Below are positions 59,020 through 64,000 of a stretch of DNA of 64,000 nucleotides, piece after piece. The notes below the pieces were generated by a model. It searched no databases, was not told the DNA's origin, and saw nothing but the letters and a program-made list of their open reading frames with translations. This DNA is from Chlorops oryzae. Its lineage: Eukaryota > Arthropoda > Insecta > Diptera > Chloropidae. The DNA is taken from NCBI GenBank assembly GCA_020466095.1, contig CM035807.1, forward strand, positions 109,390,906 through 109,454,905, in the 5' to 3' direction. Made by a program: the position numbers and the translations under genes. Position 1 is the first letter of the stretch. Each line of letters begins with the position of its first letter.

Positions 59020-62000
59020 TTAGTATATCCAGTTGACAGGCACCCATTGTTCTTCATGGCTCATTTGATCTAGAGTTTCGACGACTTGCCGGAAAGTTTC
59101 GTCGAAATCCTCATTCACAATTACCATGTCGAAGTATTTTTCGTATTTTCGCTGAACGAAGGAACTCTCCTCTACAGTTGCGACGAGATCATCATCCTAT
59201 AATAGGGACGTTTAGATTAAATGTGTTGACAAATTTATGCCTTACGAGTCAGATTTTTTAGTAAGTTCGACTGAAATTCGAAACTAATTGAATGATTTTC
59301 AGACTCACCTCATAAAGTGAAGCTAGCGATTCTAATGTTCGTGCACGTCTTGAACTATAGCGTATAGAGCTCTGTCGATCAAACTAAAATCAGAGTAAAT
59401 TTTTTATTAAAGTACATACATATGCACAGAATATATCTCTCTATTATACAAAAAAGTTTTTTTTTTTCGCGTGTACTTTTATTTTTGTGTGGCAGATCCA
59501 ATATGGCTGACTTTTTTCAAAAATGGAAAGTGGGTGATTGGGACAGAGGGAGAGAGGGTGATGGGGAGAGGGAGAGAGGGTGAGTGGGTGGGAGGGTGAT
59601 ATGGTGAGAGGGAGAGAGGCTGAGAGGGTGAGAAGGAGAGATGGTGAGACGGTGAGAAGGAGAGTTGGTGAGAGGGAGAGGGGGAGAGAGCGTGAGAGTA
59701 AGATGAGATCGTGAGAGGGAGAGAAGGTGAGAAGGACAGAAGGAGAGAAGGTGAGAAGGAGAGATGGAGAGGGTGAAAGGGGGAGAGATATGGTGAGAGG
59801 GAAGGAGGGATGTTGAGATGGTGAGAGGGTGGGAAGGTTGGATGGGAGAGAGAGAGAGATGGCGAAGCGATCGTCTGACTTTTTTCAAAAATGAAAAGTG
59901 GGAGAGATGGTGAGAGGGAGAGGGGGTGAGTGGGAGAGAGGGTGAGAGGGTGATGTCGAAGCGATCGTGGGAGGGTTGGGGGTTGGTGAGCGAAGCGAAA
60001 AAAATAACAATTCGAAAAAGACTAGACATGGCAGGCTTTCATTAAGACAATAGAAGAAATATTGCCATAACATGAAGCAGATGGAAATTTTTAATAATGC
60101 TACATTTCAAAGTCTCTACGTGACTTACGGTCAAATTTTTCGATGAACCACCAGTTGCACGCCGTTCCGCGTAGATTTGCTTCAATTGTTCCATACCTGG
60201 TGCGGCAATAAATATTACGAATGGCATCAAATCTTGACTGTTATGCAAGATCTTCAAAGAATTCGGTGCGCAGTCCAGCACACACATACGCCCTAAAAAA
60301 TACAAACTTGAGTACTGAATTGACCCAGAAATATCAGAGCACCAACCGCTATTGATGACATCTCTGATGGATTGCAAATGAGTGCCATACAGGTTACCAT
60401 TGTGTTCGCCGTACTCTAAGAATTCATTTTGTTTAATTTGCTCTTCCATCAACTCGCGATCTACGAACCAATAGCTTCGCCGTTCTCCTCTAGCGCACGC
60501 TTCAGGCGTGTAGTATCTAGGATAAAAAATCAGGAGGAATTGTAATGAAATCGAAGAAAATCGCATATGAAATGTGCTCATACTAACGTGGTATAACCGC
60601 ACCGAAACGGTCGGGATCACTATTGACCAAGCGTGTTTTAAGTGTTCGTCTCCCGACACCCGTAACGCCAATGAGCACCAAAGTTTTTCGTCGGAACGGA
60701 GGCATGCGTGTCACTTCTTCGTATAACAATAGCTCGGCCTTATCGAACTCACAATTCGCTACCGAACGATACATTGTCTTTCGTTTACGCTTGGAGATCT
60801 GTTTTTCAGAAAAAAATTGCTTATGAATTATTGCAATTCTAAAAATCAAGATCTCTGACCACTCACTCTTGTTCCACAAATTCCAATTTTGTGCACGTAA
60901 TCAGCTTCGGGGCAACAAACGCTTTCCTTCGTTCCTCCAATTCTTGTGACGGTATTAATCCTGTGCGTTCTGCGTCCACACTGAGGTTTTTGGCCTGCCA
61001 CCAATTCGGATCCTTTACGTTGATTATCTAAAAGAATCAAGATCATTCTTCAGTGCTATGCATTCGACTAAATACACATGTATGGGATACGTACCTGTAA
61101 AATATCCCCGGATTTGAATGACAATCCAATGTCCTTGCAAGGCAACAATGTGTCATCGGTCGGATTATAGTTGAATAAGGCGCGCATATAGCACTGATAG
61201 AGTATTCATATTTAAAAATGGGAATTATTTGCATTGCCCACAAGAAATATTTCTAATTATTTGAAATTAATTTCTCCGAAAGGGAAATGTGGAAATTTAC
61301 TTACAACTGCGTTTTCGACTATTTTCTTGGGTTTCGAATTGGAATGCTCTTGTGAAAAGACTTCAATTTTAATACATGTATGTATGTTTTTTGCTTCTTA
61401 TTATAAAATTACAACAACGAGAGCTTCCGCTAAGCAAACGAACAAGGAAGCAAGCATAGAAAAAATAACAAAATGAGAGAAGCTCTAAATTTCTCATTTT
61501 GACATAAGAGATCGATAATTTTTTTTTTTTTTTTTCAAAATCGATAAACAAACCATCATAGAATGGAGCTGAGAAAGCAAAAATGGTGTGGAACTCAATG
61601 TTTCAAATTTCTCCATATCTGATTAAAGTTATCGAATATGTTACTGTTTTATTCACAAACGATAAACTCACATAAATGTGGAAAGCATTTGATCATGTTG
61701 TCTATGAAATTCATAGTTGGATAGTCTGAACGAATACAGTTTATGGGCTGCCAGATTTGAAATGACAAAACAGTACATGGGGAAATAAAACATACGCTAT
61801 ATAAAACTAAAAAACAGTACATTTTTTCATTGAAATAATTCAATAATTCCCGATTCTGAGGAATGTATTTAATTTCATACGCTTGAAACAGTCGGAAGCT
61901 ATAAAAGACTTCAATTGTTAATAAATAACTTTTTATTTTAATGCTTATTTAAACAGGTTTAAAAGCAATAAACGTCAGAAAGCATAACGTCGGCATTAAA

Positions 62001-63982
62001 AGATAAGTAAATCCTGAACAATAAACTAAATCTACACTTTTCAAACTTTTACAGAGATAATTAACATAATAATACACTGATATTTTTTTCAAGACTTCAA
62101 AGTGGAAGCTAGACCAAAATATGATATTCAGTTAGTTCTATATGTAACGGATCATCTTGCTGAGATTTGAAATCTGTGACATACAAAGTCTACTATAAGA
62201 AAACGTACATTTGTTTGAATAGCATTAATAATTCCACGATTGGCTGGGCAGTTGTTTTCAATTTCATCGCTTGAGAACATTCCGATATAATAAGACCTTC
62301 CATTGTAACGAAATCTTTTTTTTAATGACTGATTTAAGAAGGTTTAAAAGGAATAAACGTTGCCAGAAAGCACGTTATCTGTTCGATGTTCAAAACAAAA
62401 TGAAATCGCTGTCGCACACAGTGTTGCCAGAAACTCTTACAAATTAGAGTGACCAACGAGCAGTACAGAGCGCAATAGAGTTTTAATAAAAATTCAGCCT
62501 GGCTGTGTTTTTTTTTTTTTTAACAAAAAAAAGTATAATTTGGAAAAAACAATAAAACAGTACATTATCAAAAAAACACTACTTTTGCGTACTTTTTTTG
62601 GTGTTGTCAAAAAACAGTACTTTTTATAAAAAACAGTACATGTACTGTTTAAAACAGTACGTATGGCAACCCTAGATACAGTGAACACATAGAATGAGGC
62701 TTACACAAAAGGTATTGTACTTTTTCGCGAGAAGGCCGCTTAAAAATCATTAGGAGACTGTAAAAAACGAACGTACCCAATGAATTTCTTTAAAAAAAAA
62801 ACCGACCTTTTTAACGAAAAAGTTCTTTTGCCAACCTAACATGTAAATTTGTGCACATTTTTTGGGACCAAATAAAGCCAATTAAACACAAAAAAGTGCA
62901 CAGCCTCGCTAACATGAACATGCAAAAATTAGTTCACTATCCAGAGTCGAATGTATATGAAAATTCAATATGGATTTTATGTAATGGAGAACTATCGCAC
63001 TATAGTTCAAAGGGCTATCAAGCACACGATTTGTATTAGACAAGTTTGGATGCATGCAAAATTCCCTTTTCTAGAGGTTTATTGGCTTTCAAAATTCAAA
63101 CTGACTTCATGCTGTCATAATATCTTTGTAATTGTGTTGCTTTTTTTTATTCAAAAAAAAAAAAAAACGATATGTTTGCACAGCTTCGAATCAGACTAGA
63201 CAAAAATAGACACGAATTAACAATAGTTCGCTTAGTCATAACTACGGATAACTTTGTTTATATATTGAATAAGAGCAATGAATTGTGGAGGACTTCTCTC
63301 CACGTACCTATACGAAAACTAAACAAACTATTGTTAATTTCTTCTTAGTCTCATCAATTTTCCAAAAATAGCCATCTAAACGCATGTTTATGTATATCGT
63401 TTAAAAAGATATATGAGATACTTATATAAAAAACGTTAAGCTATTAATAATTAAACATGCTCCATTGCTAGCTAACATTGAACTTACCGTTAATTTCTTT
63501 CCCGTTTCGATACTAGAGATGCCATTTTGTTTTACCTGTTGGCCGCTCATCGTAAGGCGGGCCGCTTTCATTTCTTCTTCAACATTTGGACCGATTTTGA
63601 GCGTGAGATTTTCTTTGGCCCGAGAAACTTCGACCTGCAGCTCTTCGGGTGTATGCACTGGCGTTCCATTAACCTCCAGTATAACATCGCCGGGATGTAG
63701 TAGTCCTTGTTTATCGATTACTCCGCCAGCGAGAATGCGTGCCACAACTAATTGCTTGTATTCATCGATTTCGACAGTCAGACCCAATGGTTGTTTCGGA
63801 TCACGGCGTAAGCCGACCATTTTAATCGTCTCGACGGGCATTTTCGTATTCAAAATTTCAGGAGCGAAGAGGTAGCCGTTTTTTCGTTCGAATGCTGATT
63901 CCAATTTCGATAGCGAACCACCAGCCGCTTTATAACGATTTTCGTAGAGCGCTCCTATTTCATCATGGGCGCGAAGTAAGGC
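59020..63982 (-). CDS. vari: Varicose, MAGUK of the p55/MPP family (5' part beyond window; two frameshifts)
   Basis: Eight exons are visible on the minus strand: 63982-63488, 61193-61095, 61027-60867, 60798-60588, 60516-60347, 60292-60129, 59383-59309 and 59196-59020 (stop TAA). The scaffold organises septate junctions and epithelial polarity. Seen in order: end of an L27 region (LLRAHDEIGALYENRY); PDZ with the carboxylate loop PLGL and GDVILEVNG; SH3 (CYMRALFNYNP to DPNWWQAKN); the hook (CGTRISKRKRKT) joining SH3 to GK; and the guanylate kinase-like domain (GVTGVGRRTLK, FLEYGEHNGNLYG, RMCVLDCAPNS) ending EEQWVPVNWIY. As in other MAGUKs the P-loop is degenerate, so GK is a binding module. One base is missing near 60911 (between VAP and EADYV) and another near 60473 (between GEA and YWFVDRE). 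Splice phases fit only if both are restored, which points to assembly errors. The upstream exons lie past 64000. Confidence 0.94.
59521..59965 (+). repeat. Purine-rich (GAGAGGGTGA)n minisatellite in a vari intron
   Basis: About 440 bases of GAGAGGGAGAGAGGGTGAG-type units on the plus strand, including two copies of the larger block ending CTTTTTTCAAAAATG(G)AAAGTGGG (about 59512-59531 and 59878-59901). Minus-strand Ser/Pro/His/Leu frames here are artefacts. Confidence 0.88.
61845..62390 (+). repeat. Divergent about 160-bp direct repeat in a vari intron
   Basis: The segment at about 61845-62000 (TTTCATACGCTTGA, AGGTTTAAAAGCAATAAACG) recurs at about 62225-62390 (TTTCATCGCTTGA, AGGTTTAAAAGGAATAAACG) in the same order. 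Nearby AAAACAGTACAT motifs (61770, 62560-62660) suggest the pair belongs to a decayed transposon. Confidence 0.65.
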
Positions 63983-64000
63983 CTGCGGAAAGACAATTCA

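Noticed and set aside
59517..60029. 170-codon Ser/Pro/His/Leu-rich minus-strand frame
   Set aside because: It is the complement of the GAGAGGGTGA minisatellite inside a vari intron.
63215..63339. 14-bp inverted repeat AATTAACAATAGTT in a vari intron as a MITE
   Set aside because: Ends are short and AT-rich and no target duplication was found.
1..64000. CRISPR arrays, operons, riboswitches or other bacterial features
   Set aside because: Spliced genes, fly gene families and eukaryotic transposons leave no room for a prokaryotic interpretation. The short tandem arrays lack unique spacers.

Overview
This 64 kb window is nuclear DNA of an insect, almost certainly a fly (Diptera). The evidence is the gene content and order: a secreted alpha-carbonic anhydrase, a DHX36/CG9323-type DEAH helicase, diaphanous (dia), caudal (cad), the proteasome maturation factor POMP (CG9324-like) and varicose (vari). 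From memory, several of these cluster around 38E on Drosophila melanogaster 2L (Muller element B), so the window looks like a conserved microsyntenic block. Genes have GT-AG introns, AT-rich spacers and many transposon remnants. I cannot name the species.

Layout: carbonic anhydrase (+, 333-1383); a copia-type fragment (2.2-2.6 kb); DHX36-like helicase (-, 2792-7117, 8 coding exons, one intron carrying a LINE tail and a MITE with a 56-bp tandem repeat); a spacer; dia (+, 10259-15197, 4 coding exons); a spacer rich in hAT-type MITEs and local duplications (15.2-23.5 kb); cad (+, exon 1 at 24.1 kb, homeobox exon at 45.4 kb, separated by a 20.7 kb intron); a repeat-rich spacer (46.7-55.4 kb); POMP (+, 55503-56074); a 1.5 kb inverted-repeat transposon; and the 3' two thirds of vari (-, 59020-63982), which runs off the right edge.

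The genes do not form an operon or a dedicated pathway. They are housekeeping (helicase, POMP), cytoskeletal (dia), septate-junction (vari) and developmental (cad) genes held together by synteny. The cad intron holds most of the interesting non-coding structure: a nested transposon pair, a TIR element carrying two tRNA-like Pol III boxes, a cluster of TTTATGG sites, a deleted hAT element with a transposase tail, and four TATCGAT sites abutting a 1.1 kb T/G/A-only satellite.

Five single-nucleotide frameshifts break otherwise well conserved exons of dia, cad (two) and vari (two). Several neighbouring duplications have a second copy that looks like an indel-riddled version of the first. Both patterns suggest residual long-read assembly error. 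The most biologically interesting candidate is a 66-codon open frame directly after the TGA-C stop of caudal, which may be a stop-codon readthrough extension.
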